Source: Enoplolaimus lenunculus (Eukaryota > Nematoda > Enoplea > Enoplida > Thoracostomopsidae). From it: a stretch of DNA of 64,000 nucleotides. Position 1 is the stretch's first letter. Every line of letters starts with the position of its first letter. Of the stretch, positions 54,208-64,000 are shown in pieces. The notes beneath the pieces are model-generated. The model was not told the origin of the DNA. It made no database searches and worked only from the letters and a program-made list of their open reading frames with translations. The stretch is taken from NCBI GenBank assembly GCA_030248215.1, contig JASANG010002474.1, positions 1 to 64,000 on the forward strand, read 5' to 3'. A program made the position numbers and the translations under genes.

Positions 54208-54697
54208 ACTGTATTGACCCGAATAAGAGCGGGTAATAAGAGGGGGTCCCCATTTTGAGTCCCAATCGATAGGAGTCCGTATCCCTAATAAGCGTCTGTA
54301 AGCGGATAGAGTCCCTAACCCCTTCCGTATCCCTAATAAGCGTCTGTAAGCGGATAGAGTCCCTAACCCCTAATTAGAGTCCATAAATGTCAATGATCCC
54401 TAATTGTAGCGCATAAATGACTCCAGGACCAAATAATTTGAGTTTGAAACTTTAAAGCTTACTTAAATTTTGAAAGTACATTCGTAAGTATAACCTTGCA
54501 TTATCGCTCAAGCTTAGAATGCAAGGTAAAAACCGTTTAATTCAACGGATAGTTGCAATACCGGATATATATCAGTAAGGAAGTGTGGCGCAGGGCTGGT
54601 TCAAAATAAATAACAGTCCGTAACCGAATAACAAGGGGGGTAGCCTCTGGAGAGGCCAAATAACTATCAGTCCCCCTCTTATTCGGGTCACTACAGT
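54208..54697 (+). mobile_element. MITE, CTGTAKTGACCCGAATAAGAG ends, TA target site
   Basis: Best copy of the family, about 490 bp. Inverted ends CTGTATTGACCCGAATAAGA and CTTATTCGGGTCACTACAG with TA on both sides, consistent with a Tc1/mariner-type element. An internal stretch of about 50 bp (CCCTAATAAGCGTCTGTAAG) is tandemly duplicated. Confidence 0.88.
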
Positions 54698-54724
54698 ACT
54701 GGTTGTAACCAATTTTACAACTTG

Positions 54725-54955
54725 CTCTTGGCAGGGCAGTCAGAATTGTTGGTGTACGCAAGGCTGTCACAATTCTTGCCGACAACTTGTCGCCCGATCA
54801 CTTGTAATATGAAATACCATCGACTCGACAATTCGTCACCCATCGTTACGCTTACCACTATGGTTTGGATAGGATTATATATGCTTAGATTTATTCATAG
54901 GCTTTAGGACACTATTGGATGACAAGTTGTCGGGCGACAAAATGTCGTAGATTCG
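54725..54955. repeat. Dispersed repeat with GACAAGTTGTCGGGCGACAA
   Basis: GACAACTTGTCGCCCGATCA at the left and GACAAGTTGTCGGGCGACAA at the right are inverted partners about 180 bp apart. See copies at 19205 and 49975. Confidence 0.6.
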
Positions 54956-54994
54956 TACTTACGCAAGTTATTGTAGAAGGTTAATGAAATGCTT

Positions 54995-55042
54995 TGTGTA
55001 TATATGTATATATACATATATATGTATATATATATATATTCA
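54995..55042. repeat. TA/TATG microsatellite
   Basis: GTATATATGTATATATACAT and further TA repeats, about 115 bp before the ATG of the 263-aa gene model. Confidence 0.9.
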
Positions 55043-55157
55043 GATGTGCTAAACAAAACTAATTACGTTTTTGGTATTTCATAAAAACTTTAAAATTCCG
55101 CAACACTTGCAACCCATTTATTGTTATTCAATGAACTCTGGTTTTGTGTGAACCAAA

Positions 55158-58065
55158 ATGAAACCGTCCCATGAACTTAAAGACTTTGTGGTTATGATAT
55201 TCCGTTCAATTGTTGTTATCAAGTATTTAGTCTCGATTTGTGAAGGTAAGTAAAGCTCCAACAATTAGAATTTTGTTAATCTCACATTAGTAACCTTTTC
55301 CAACATAAAGTATACTATAAACAATTCTGTAATTAGTGTGTACCCAAAACAAAACACAATGCGTAAGTGTTTAACAATTGCTGCGTGCATCGACAATGAG
55401 TATAAAATTTCTATAGCAGGTGAAAACGAGCGAAAACACCCTTCGGTATTTATACTCTCCGTTTACACTATGGTAGTGACCTGACTCAGATCAAAGGTTA
55501 TCACTTCAGTGCATTGCTTTAGAATATATATACTTTTAAGACTTATGTATACTGTTGATATCATGGATTGGCCTCTATGGTTGAATCGCCCGTTTTAATT
55601 ACAATTTTTAAGCTCAACACAATTGCTATCGCTGTGCAACTGCGAACTACTTAAACTCAATGGTGTTCTCAGACAACACCCTAAATCGTTCTCATACTTT
55701 ATCGCGAGTGATCACTTCAAGTTGCTTGGATCCGTTTCCCAGAACAAACGACGATGTCTTGTGGTCACAAATTGAAGCAGCCGAATGCCAAACGGGATGC
55801 TTGAAATGGGTTGCGACTAATGTTGGTAATGCCCCATTTATACGGGCAAGTATTTGTAGCGAGAACTCACAGCTGCAAATTTGCAATTGCGAAATATTAG
55901 CAGGAAGAACTTGCAGCTGCGAGCTGAACGTGCAGGTTTTAGGACCGAGAACTTGCAGTTGCAATTTGTAATTGTCATATTTTAGCAACAACAACTTGCA
56001 GCTGCGAGTTGAACGTGCATGATGTAGCAGCGAGAACTTGCAGCTGCAATATGCAGCTGTCAGCTTTGTTCGAGAACCGAGTACAAAACTTGCTGTTGTA
56101 AGTAGCAGCTGCACAAAATCTTGCACTTGTGAATGGCGCTTTAGTCATTGTTGCAACATTTTGGTTCATTTTGCGCTCCGTGCACGTATTATCAAACGTT
56201 TGTAGCGCCTACCTACCAGTTGGCGAAATGTTTTGTATCTTTCGAATTGACGAATGATGAACATTAAAATAAACTCACATTTGGCGAATTTGATAACCTC
56301 CACTACTGTGCAGATAATCCGGTGCATACGTGCTGCAGTCAGTCAGTATGCAAACCTATCAATAACTTCGGATAGATACTATGCGCATTTGAGAATAAGT
56401 TCTTATGGTTATTCCGTTTGTGAAATTTTTTTGCCACAAATTTTGAAAATTTGTAACTTTTTTCTAACCAAAAACGCTTAATAACATCTAAGTCGAATTG
56501 TTGTATTATCGTCTCTGAGGAAGTATCTTTTATGAAAGTTTACTAATCAGTGATTTTTTTCGTTAAAAGTTAGAAATATGGTTCATGATCTGAAAGCGTT
56601 CATCAGAAAAATTTGGTTTGCTTCTACCGTACTGATTCTCATTCACATTACAATATGTTACTCTCAGTAACGCATACTTTATAATGTTCAGCTACACAAG
56701 CTGTTCATTTCACAGTTTTTCGATTTACAAAAAAGTGTTTGTAAACATTACTGTTTGAAACTCGAAATACGTATAAAATAGCGTTTCGTTTTTGACAACA
56801 TTCCTAAGTTATCGTACTACAATTAGTTCCGCGTTGCATTAAAACTGCAATAAATTGCAGTTACTGGCGATTCGCTCACCGTGCGCGCATGCAAAGAAGA
56901 AGCGCAATATATCAGCCGTCACTTGCGAACAGCAATTGAATCGTACGAAGCTGCAAGTTCATCACGTCGGCAAGCGGCAACCATTAGCAATTCACAGTTG
57001 AGGTATAATTGCCGCCACCAAAATTTTCAAAAAACGTTCCATGATGTTTACCATTTCGAGCGCTGAAGCAGGCTGGCGTGGGGCCCCAAAATTCCGGGGT
57101 AGGGGTCCCTTGCGAATATCAAAATATTTTGCAAATTTTTTGTTTAAAACTTTGTTTGGGTGGGGCAACATTTTTGATGTGGGGACCCCCAAATAAGAGG
57201 TATGAAGGTGGCTGCTCTGAAGCAAGATGTACAGCTGTCCGTGGTACATATCACCAGTTAGTTAAAAAAATTCAAACAACCAAGCAACACAATGACTTAG
57301 CGATCTAAAAATGTACGTATGCTAAATTTCTAACATCATCGTTCACTGGTTCTGAAGTTACAAGAGCTATTATCAACTGATGATAGGTGTTATGCAAACA
57401 TTTTAAAACATAGGCGCTAATTTCAAGCTAGTATTTGAACCCCTAGAGGACACCCACGGAAATTTCAGGTCTGCAGCCAATTCAAGATACGGATAAGGGC
57501 TCCAAAATTTATGTAGAAGTATGCAAGAATCTCTCTCGACTTAATACAATACAAACCGACTAAATATTTTTTGAGGGGTCAAAAGTTTTCTAGAGGAGTT
57601 AGTCCCATCCGGCCCCCTTCTGCCTGCGAACCTGGGATCATTTTGTTGTGTTTAAGCCAAAACGGCCAGCTTCGGACGCAGGCACAATCAGTGAATTACC
57701 CAGACGGGTTCGAACCCACACAATCGTCACGAATCATCTCAAACAGCAGGTCGATCGCTTCACAAGCGAACGGTTTAGACCACATTGACACCGGCGCGCA
57801 ACGAACCAGCGCATGCTGGCAAATTGAACACAGCGGTACAGTTGGATTCAGTAAAGCGTCTGAGTCCGGCGGAGTGCATGCGTCTATGCGACACAAAAGT
57901 GTACAATCAATAATTTGTTACTGTCAACAGCGTGCCTCGGCGTTGAAACGTGTAGATGCTAAAATTATGTTTTGTAATCGTAGTTGCGTGCAACGATCGC
58001 TGTTTGCACTGCAGTGCAGCGCAATTATTGCACTATCAATCATACTCGCAATTATGTTGGAATAA
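55158..58065 (+). CDS. Unrecognised secreted or membrane-tethered Cys-containing protein
   Basis: A four-exon model, 55158-55245, 55673-55825, 56861-57002 and 57657-58065, gives 263 residues. Three GT-AG introns match in phase (1, 1, 2) and the exons are richer in GC than their surroundings. Residues 1-29 (core MIFRSIVVIKYLVSICE) form a signal-peptide-like segment. The mature part has C47, C68, C72 and C91 (SSCLDPF, AECQTGCLKW, ACKEEAQYISRHLRTAI) and a later cluster ICYC...FCNRSC. The last 22 residues (from SLFALQCSAI) are hydrophobic and end ILAIMLE, as in a GPI-attachment signal or a tail anchor. AATAAA overlaps the stop codon. I do not recognise the family. The C-x3-C motifs and ACKEEAQ followed by a helix recall parts of RECK, but this is weak and the multi-repeat body of RECK is absent. 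Intron 2 holds a CAGCTG cluster. It could instead be a decayed or partial gene. Confidence 0.5.
55862..56120. repeat. Degenerate repeat with six CAGCTG sites
   Basis: The unit AACTTGCAGCTGCRAGYTGA recurs irregularly. CAGCTG occurs at 55870, 55914, 55999, 56041, 56054 and 56106. It lies in intron 2 of the 263-aa gene model. Confidence 0.7.
57070..57190. repeat. GC-rich repeat with GTGGGGCCCC ends
   Basis: GCGTGGGGCCCCAAAATTCC and GATGTGGGGACCCCCAAATA bound an AT-rich centre, within intron 3 of the 263-aa gene model. Similar in style to blocks at 20.9-21.4 kb. Confidence 0.4.
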
Positions 58066-58066
58066 A
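58061..58066 (+). terminator. Poly(A) signal AATAAA overlapping a stop codon
   Basis: AATAAA begins two bases before the TAA stop of the 263-aa gene model. A signal this close implies a very short 3'UTR, as is common in nematodes, and gives modest support to the gene end. Confidence 0.4.
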
Positions 58067-58104
58067 AAATAATTGTTTAGAGCTTGCGAACGGTATGGGC
58101 TCAT

Positions 58105-58255
58105 GCAAACATCAGGGGCGGGACGTTTTTTTGCGGGACTGCAATAGTGTAAAAGCTTATGCTTTAATTTTTTTGTGTAGGTTTAGGCATACGCTTAATA
58201 GGCTTAGGGATATACGTATACTACAGTTACGACCATGTTCTATATACATAGGCCA
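58105..58255 (+). repeat. Telomere-like repeat element, decayed
   Basis: CAGGGGCGGGACGTTTTTTT, GCGGGACTGCAATAGTGTAA, then only weak TTAGGC units and the end GTTACGACCATGTTCTATAT. Confidence 0.75.
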
Positions 58256-58384
58256 CAGTGTGTATAGACACAAATGCGCCCATGAATGAAAATATGTTCT
58301 AAAAAAATTTGGAGCCTTAGGCGTAAGCGCACACCGGACTTACACCTAAGCAACGCATGTGCTTGAGAAAAATCAAAAACCTAA

Positions 58385-58500
58385 ATTGTTTACTCGCTGT
58401 AGGGACTACAATACGTGGAGGTTCGAATTTTAAGTCCGAATCAATAGGAGCCTGTGTCCTTTAGGGTTCGGTATGGATAGAGTCCATCTGTCGTAATTTA
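58385..58500 (+). mobile_element. Fragment of the CCCGAATAAGAG MITE family
   Basis: CTGTAGGGACTACAATACGT, then AGTCCGAATCAATAGGAGCC and GGATAGAGTCCATCTG match the left half of the 54.2-kb copy. Confidence 0.55.
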
Positions 58501-58562
58501 AGTTTAGAAAAAGACCAAGGCTGAAGAATATTATATACTGCTCAAATACGTAGCAGACACTG

Positions 58563-59669
58563 CAGGATTGTTTTTCCGCAAAAAATTGACCGAAATCAAT
58601 AATTTTTCCATTATTTTCCGGAAAAAATAAAAAATGAATTTTTTCCATTTTTTCCGAAAAAATGGAAAAAAGAAAAAAAAATAAATTCTTTGTCTGAGTG
58701 ATTGGTTATCCCACATTTAGCCGGCGTTTGCCCAAAGATGCTTGGATTTTGAAACTTTTGTCATATTTGAGCTTTTAATGACATCCTCTGATCATTCCAT
58801 GCCCAAATCTGAATTTTTGAAAAATTCAATTTTTAAGTTTACAAGGTCAGCCAATTGTGACACAAAAAAATTTTCGGAAAGTGTGACAAATTAAATATCA
58901 TTTGACACAGCTTGCAAAGCTGAGTCGAGTGGTGAAACTTTCTGCAATCAAAAGTTTACTTAACGAGTTACCAAACAACTGATTTGGAGCGCTAACAGCG
59001 ATCATGGTTATGCGACAAATTTAGTTATTTGACAATAACTCCTTAGCGAGACGTGATTGGGAAACATTTAACAATATTTGTTTTTAGCTCCGCAACCTGT
59101 GTCAAATGGTATATAATTTGTGTAATTTTTCGAAAAAATGTTTGGGTCCAATGGTGGATTTGAGACCTTAAGAATTTGAATTTTTAAAAAAATAAAGTTT
59201 TGCGTGGAATAATCGGGTGAGGTCATCAAAACATCAGAAACTTATGACTGGAGCGAAGTAAACAAGCACACTTGTTTTCTGTAAGAATATATTAAATCCC
59301 AAGACACTTTTGGGTTTTTGTGACGTCAAAACCTCTAATTATTGAAACCTCGCAGCAAAGCGAGGTTGAAGCTAGACGTATTACTGTGTTACAATTATAT
59401 ATATGATACGGTAAAATGCAAGCTTTTAATTTTGAGCGCCTAACTTTGGCCCCCCTGTCGACGAGACCTGGTGAGCGAAACGAACGAGATGTATATGTAG
59501 TTTTACGTTCAATCTCGTGCCAAAGCTTCAATTCAAAAATCCATTTATATATTCATATGCTGCAATAATAGCTTTTTTCGGACATATAATGTATCCTGGT
59601 GGACATATATACACGGTAATTGTTAAAACGGTGCATATAAATTTTTATGTTTCCCGGCCAACAACCCTG
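58563..59669 (+). mobile_element. hAT-like element, CAGGRTTGTTTTTCCG family, fuller copy
   Basis: About 1.1 kb from CAGGATTGTTTTTCCGC to GGCCAACAACCCTG. Flanks AGACACTG and AGACAGAC share their first five bases, a possible decayed 8-bp duplication. No transposase ORF. Confidence 0.6.
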
Positions 59670-60139
59670 AGACAGACAACCCGCATACCTAAACTTTATT
59701 AAATCCAGAAAAAAAGATTAACAAACATAGCACTACACAGAAGTGCTTCGGAGTAACTTAGTTCTACCCAAAAAAGATTATAAAAAGAAGAGGGTTGGAC
59801 CAATTGGGGCGAATTAACCCCTTCTCACATAGAGTTGACTATGGGCAGCTCAGTGCCGTGTATATGCGTTAAATAATATATATCGTACAGTGTTTAACAA
59901 TTGCAACACGTAGTACTATATCACCGCAAGATGAGAGTCCTCTCGGTCTCGAGCGTCAAGCTCCTATAGCTGAGTGGTGATCGTAAAAGATGAAATAGAA
60001 AGATTCATGTGATAAAGGGTAAAAAATAAACAACAGTCCGTAAAACTGAATGATAGCACTCACTGACAGTGTGTGTACGGAATATGTATAGCAATATGAC
60101 ACAATATCTCTATGTATGTGATCCAGGCCAATATTAACG

Positions 60140-60250
60140 GTAAATTGAGCATACTCCTTAGCCTAAGCATAGGCGTTAAAAAAGCGAAAAACTAAGCCTT
60201 TTAGGCCTAAGCAAAAATATAATCTGCATCGAAGCTTAGTATTTGCATTG
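60140..60250 (-). repeat. Telomere-like repeat element
   Basis: GAGCATACTCCTTAGCCTAA, then GCATAGGCG and TTTTAGGCCTAAGCAAAAAT. Minus orientation. Confidence 0.65.
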
Positions 60251-60709
60251 GACGACAAGAAGTGATCAAAATAACGGAAACAGAAACGGAAAATGGACAA
60301 TTTATTACATATTAGGTTTAAAAAGTTTTAATTTTCTGCCGATACCAATAAGCTACGCAAATATTCTCTGAGTTTTCTAAAATTTTGCTTTTTATATTTT
60401 TGAACGAATTTTGTTGTTTTTACTACAAAATCTAACAATTCCAGCCTATATGTTATTTATTGAAAAGTTGAATGATTCTTAAAGATTAGGGAATTTCTTT
60501 TAATTTCTATAATGGAAACAGACAGTTTTCTCGAAAACGGAAACCATTCAGTTACAATCTGCAACTGGTGATAACCAGAGTTTGAAACCACTGCGCTTAA
60601 CATTGTGAGCTCACCGCGAATTGCAAATTTTCTGCTGCACGGCGTCGAGTGTTTTATGAAAATTTATTTTTAACATGACGCGAAACAGTATAGCGCAAGC
60701 CGACTTATG

Positions 60710-60850
60710 TAAAGATCTGGGGTGGAGGACGTTTTTCTGTGGGACTGCAGTAGAGAAAACTTAAGCTTTAGACAACATTTTCGCTTAGGCTTAGGCTTAG
60801 GAATACGCTTATACTACTGCTATTGCCGTTCTATACATTGACCTGCGATC
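60710..60850 (+). repeat. Telomere-like repeat element
   Basis: ATGTAAAGATCTGGGGTGGA, TTTTTCTGTGGGACTGCAGT, then TTCGCTTAGGCTTAGGCTTA and the usual right end. Confidence 0.8.
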
Positions 60851-60978
60851 CTAACCTGAATACACTCGCTTGACTGCGAATGGCACGAAAGGCATCATAG
60901 CTAAAAGTTACTTTTCTTGTGTTGTAAATGATGAGGTCTATAATAGCTATTAAATATATACCAGTCGTAGTGGGACTA

Positions 60979-62613
60979 CATTTATTGAGCGAAACTCGAA
61001 CACGTAAGCAATTAAGGTAATATGCAAATTAGTTATTAGCTAACTATTCATTTATCGGTTTTGGAGGTTTGTAAGCTATTTCCTCAGATTCGTCGCACGC
61101 AAAAACCTTCAGCCACCCTAATAATTATTGGACTAATTCCAAAAGTCCTAATTATGTCTCGTCAATTAAGCAAATATGCAAATTATCTATTAGCTAACTA
61201 TTCGACAATCGCCTTTAAAGGTTTGTAGACAATTTATTCAGATTCCTCGCACCCGAAAACCCTTTAGTGCTGAAATTATATTGCTTTTAACTTTAATAAT
61301 TATTGAAATAATTTAAAAAGTCCTAATTTTGCCTGGTCAATTAAGCTAATATGCAAATTAGCTATTAGCTAACTATTCAATTATCGGTTTTCGAGGTTTG
61401 TAAACAATTTATTCGAATTCCTCGCACCTAAAAACAATTTAGTGCTGAAATTCTATTGCTTTTAACCATAATAATTAGTGAAATATTGTAAAAAGTCCTA
61501 ATTTAGGCTTATAAACTATGCTAATATGCAAATGATCTATTAGCTAACTACTCAATTATTGGTTTTAGACGTTTGTAAACAATTTATTCAGATTCCTCGC
61601 ACCTAAAAACCCTTTAGTGCTGAAATTATATTGCTTTTAACCTTAATAATTATTGAAATAAATTAAAAAGTCCTGATTTTGCCTGGTCAATTAAGCTAAT
61701 ATGCCAATTACCCATTAGCTAACTTTCAATAATCGGTTTTGGAGGCTTGTAAACAATTTATTCAAATTCCTCGCACCTAATAACCCTTTAGTGCTGAAAT
61801 TATATTGCTTTTAACCATAATAATTAGTGAAATATTGTAAAGTCCTAATTTAGGCTTATAAACTATGCTAATATGCAAATGATCTATTAGCTGACTACTC
61901 AATTATTGGTTTTAGACGTTTGTAAACAATTTATTCAGATTCCTCGCACCTAAAAACCCTTTAGTGCTGAAATTATATTGCTTTTAACCTTAATAATTAT
62001 TGAAATAAATTAAAAAGTCCTGATTTTGCCTGGTCAATTAAGCTAATATGCCAATTACCCATTAGCTAACTTTCAATAATCGGTTTTGGAGGCTTGTAAA
62101 CAATTTATTCAAATTCCTCGCACCTAATAACCCTTTAGTGCTGAAATTATATTGCTTTTAACCTTAATAATTAGTGAAATATTGTAAAAAGTCCTAATTT
62201 AGGCGTATACACTATGCTAATATGCAAATTATTCATTAGCTAACTGCTCAATTATCCGTTTTGGAGATTTGTAAACAGTCTACGCAGATTCCTCACACCC
62301 AAAAACCCTTTAATGCTAAAATTACATGGCATCTAACTGTAATAATTAGTGAAATATTGTGGAAAGTCCTAATTTAGGCTTAATTAATTATGCAAATTAG
62401 CCTGTAGCTAATAAACGGCTTAAAATTTTCAAACCCAAACGCGAGGTTAACACCCCAGGATAATTGGCTTTCATACAAAAAAAGTTTATCAAAATCGGTT
62501 CAGCCGTTCCTGAGAATCTTTTCGGACGGACAGACGGACGGACGGACATCCACCTTTTGACCCCCCAAGTGCAAAACATAAAACGCTTCGCGAAACTCCG
62601 AGCTTCGCTCAAT
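60979..62613. mobile_element. TIR-bounded element filled with ~175-bp satellite
   Basis: TTATTGAGCGAAACTCG at the left is matched in inverse at the right by CGAGCTTCGCTCAATAA. Between lie about eight tandem units of about 175 bp (61018-62420) and a unique block, 62430-62600, with ATCAAAATCGGTTCAGCCGT and (GACG)n, a motif widely seen near the 3' ends of some LINEs and other animal repeats. Confidence 0.7.
61018..62420. repeat. ~175-bp tandem satellite with dimeric higher order
   Basis: Units begin near 61018, 61170, 61350, 61523, 61700, 61868, 62046, 62218 and 62389 at TAATATGCAAATT or a variant. The pair 61523-61868 and the next pair 61869-62215 are almost identical, so the newest expansion copied a dimer. 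Confidence 0.9.
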
Positions 62614-62754
62614 AAACATTTTTATTTTCCAACATCACATATAGAATAATATACACAATTGGTGAAAGTTAATATTTACACATATATCTCATTTTACCAT
62701 GTAATTTTTAGAAAAGCTGAATTGTTTCATGGTGGAACCAAAGGGCAAATTTAT

Positions 62755-62935
62755 AGAACAGGACCGTAACTGTAGTATAAGCATATTCCTAATCCAGCGC
62801 CTAAACGTAAGAATGAGCTTATATATACCTAAACCTTAGCCTAAGCAAAAATTAATCTAAAATATAAGCTTTACTCTATTGCAGTCACGCAGAAAAAGCG
62901 TTGCGCTCCTGATCTTTACATGATCCACTAAAAGA
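62755..62935 (-). repeat. Telomere-like repeat element
   Basis: ATAGAACAGGACCGTAACTG, TAGTATAAGCATATTCC, decayed CCTAAG units, then TTTACTCTATTGCAGTCACG and CTGATCTTTACATG: both conserved ends are visible. Confidence 0.8.
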
Positions 62936-64000
62936 TACCTGTATAAAGAAAGCATGGCTCTCAAGCTCTACTCCAAAGTGCAAGTTTTTGCAACTGAAAT
63001 TTTAAGATCATTGCAGCAACTGCAAGTTTTGCAGCAGAAACATTAATCTTAACTCGAAATACCAATTATACTGCAATACGTTCAAGCAACAACATATCAC
63101 GCCAGTGAAAGTTTAAGACCAAGCTGTAACATTTCAGCAATATTTCAAACAGAAATTCTCGCGAATTTTGTTTCATAAATAAATTGCAGTTCCACGTTGT
63201 ATGAATGCATTTTCGAACTTAATCTTGTGCAATTGTTGCTTAACACCAACAGGCGTATAGTCATGGTTTCATTTCGGGAAGGTATAATAACCTTGGGTCA
63301 ACGAATTTTTCACCTCTTCTTGGATTCAAAAGGTTTGTCATTAATTTTTTTCTTATCGTTTATTTGGTTCCAGATTAAATCTTTAAGTATTTATAATAAA
63401 CAAAAAACAATTGCTAATCAAGAAAAGTTGGAATAAATTTAGAAATAAAACTTCGCGATCCTGAATATCGATGCTTTTGAAATCTTTGCCAACAGTTTTA
63501 CAAGTTTTGATGCGATCAGCAAAAAAGCGCCCTACGTGGATTTCTAAGGTTTCTTAAAAGTTATGAACCAATGCAGCCGTCGTCGAATCAGCACAAGTCC
63601 CAAAGTACAAATTGGAAGGCTTCCAGAGTTGAATTATTTCTTCGTCAAATTTTAATGAATTTCATATATTTTCAGATCACCTGTCATATACAAAGGTCGG
63701 ATTAAATCGTACTATAAACTGGTAGGTCTTCCGGTATGGTCGTCGCCAGAATATTATTGGCTTTGGGTTGCAATTGGTGACGTGTGTTGGCGCGCGGCGG
63801 TATCTGTCGGCGCGTGCCGAATATAGCGCAATCGCAAAACATCATTCCAAACACTAAAATCCTGGATCAGACACTAATATTTACCTACCAATATACAAAA
63901 TGTTTCCGAACTCTATATATGCAAATGCATTTCCTTGTACTTTACGTGCCAGCTATCACAGTTCCACGATATTATATATACATAAATTACACAATGAAAT
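62936..64000. other. Intergenic, nothing recognised
   Basis: AT-rich. A short AGCAACTGCAAGTTTTGCAG patch at 63015-63040 resembles the repeat at 55.9-56.1 kb. No exon identified. Confidence 0.35.

Noticed and set aside
57690-57715. GGGTTCGAACCCA resembling a tRNA T-loop
   Set aside because: It is a simple palindrome; no anticodon arm, A-box or acceptor pairing lies at the needed spacing.
57696-57880. Minus-strand exon reading LNPTVPLCSICQHALVRC and EAIDLLFEMIRDD
   Set aside because: Looks protein-like and has a plausible donor and acceptor, but the opposite strand is open over 495 bp, joins in phase to three other exons and ends at a poly(A) signal. Both cannot easily be coding, and the plus strand has more support.

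Overview
The window is animal nuclear DNA. It is AT-rich, with short exons, canonical GT-AG introns of about 50 bp to 3.5 kb, and a dense load of small non-autonomous DNA transposons. Four conserved animal genes could be rebuilt exon by exon with every reading phase matching. In a separate, widely scattered repeat family the most regular part is (TTAGGC)n, the telomere unit of nematodes. This makes a large, repeat-rich nematode or close relative the best guess, but it is not proof. No bacterial genes, long transposase ORFs, retrovirus-like elements or CRISPR arrays were seen.

Layout. 694-5583 (+): the 3' part of a SHP-2/corkscrew tyrosine phosphatase. Its SH2 exons must lie before the window. 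9727-14239 (-): a complete 4-exon GOLD-domain protein of the ACBD3/TMED8 type, convergent with the phosphatase. 14.3-25.0 kb: intergenic, holding a tRNA-derived SINE, several telomere-like repeats and an inverted copy of exon 2 of the GOLD gene. 25023-29057 (-): a complete 9-exon gamma-SNAP (331 aa). 29.1-34.9 kb: repeats. 34896-44685 (-): a complete 8-exon SKP2 F-box/LRR protein (394 aa), whose introns are packed with nested hAT-like elements. 44.7-55.1 kb: repeats plus one possible ion-channel fragment. 55158-58065 (+): a 4-exon, 263-aa model for an unrecognised secreted or membrane-tethered Cys-containing protein. 58.1-64.0 kb: repeats, including a TIR-flanked element filled with about 175-bp satellite units.

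The recognised genes have ordinary cell roles: receptor-kinase signalling (SHP-2), Golgi GOLD-domain scaffolding, SNARE disassembly (gamma-SNAP) and SCF ubiquitin ligation (SKP2). Nothing suggests a shared pathway or operon. The most unusual items are the unrecognised 263-aa gene, the telomere-motif repeat family and its interruption by a 679-bp TAA-flanked MITE, the 9-bp minisatellite that resembles the termini of the MITE carrying it, the nested hAT-like insertion with an 8-bp target duplication, and the DNA-level duplication of a GOLD-gene exon.
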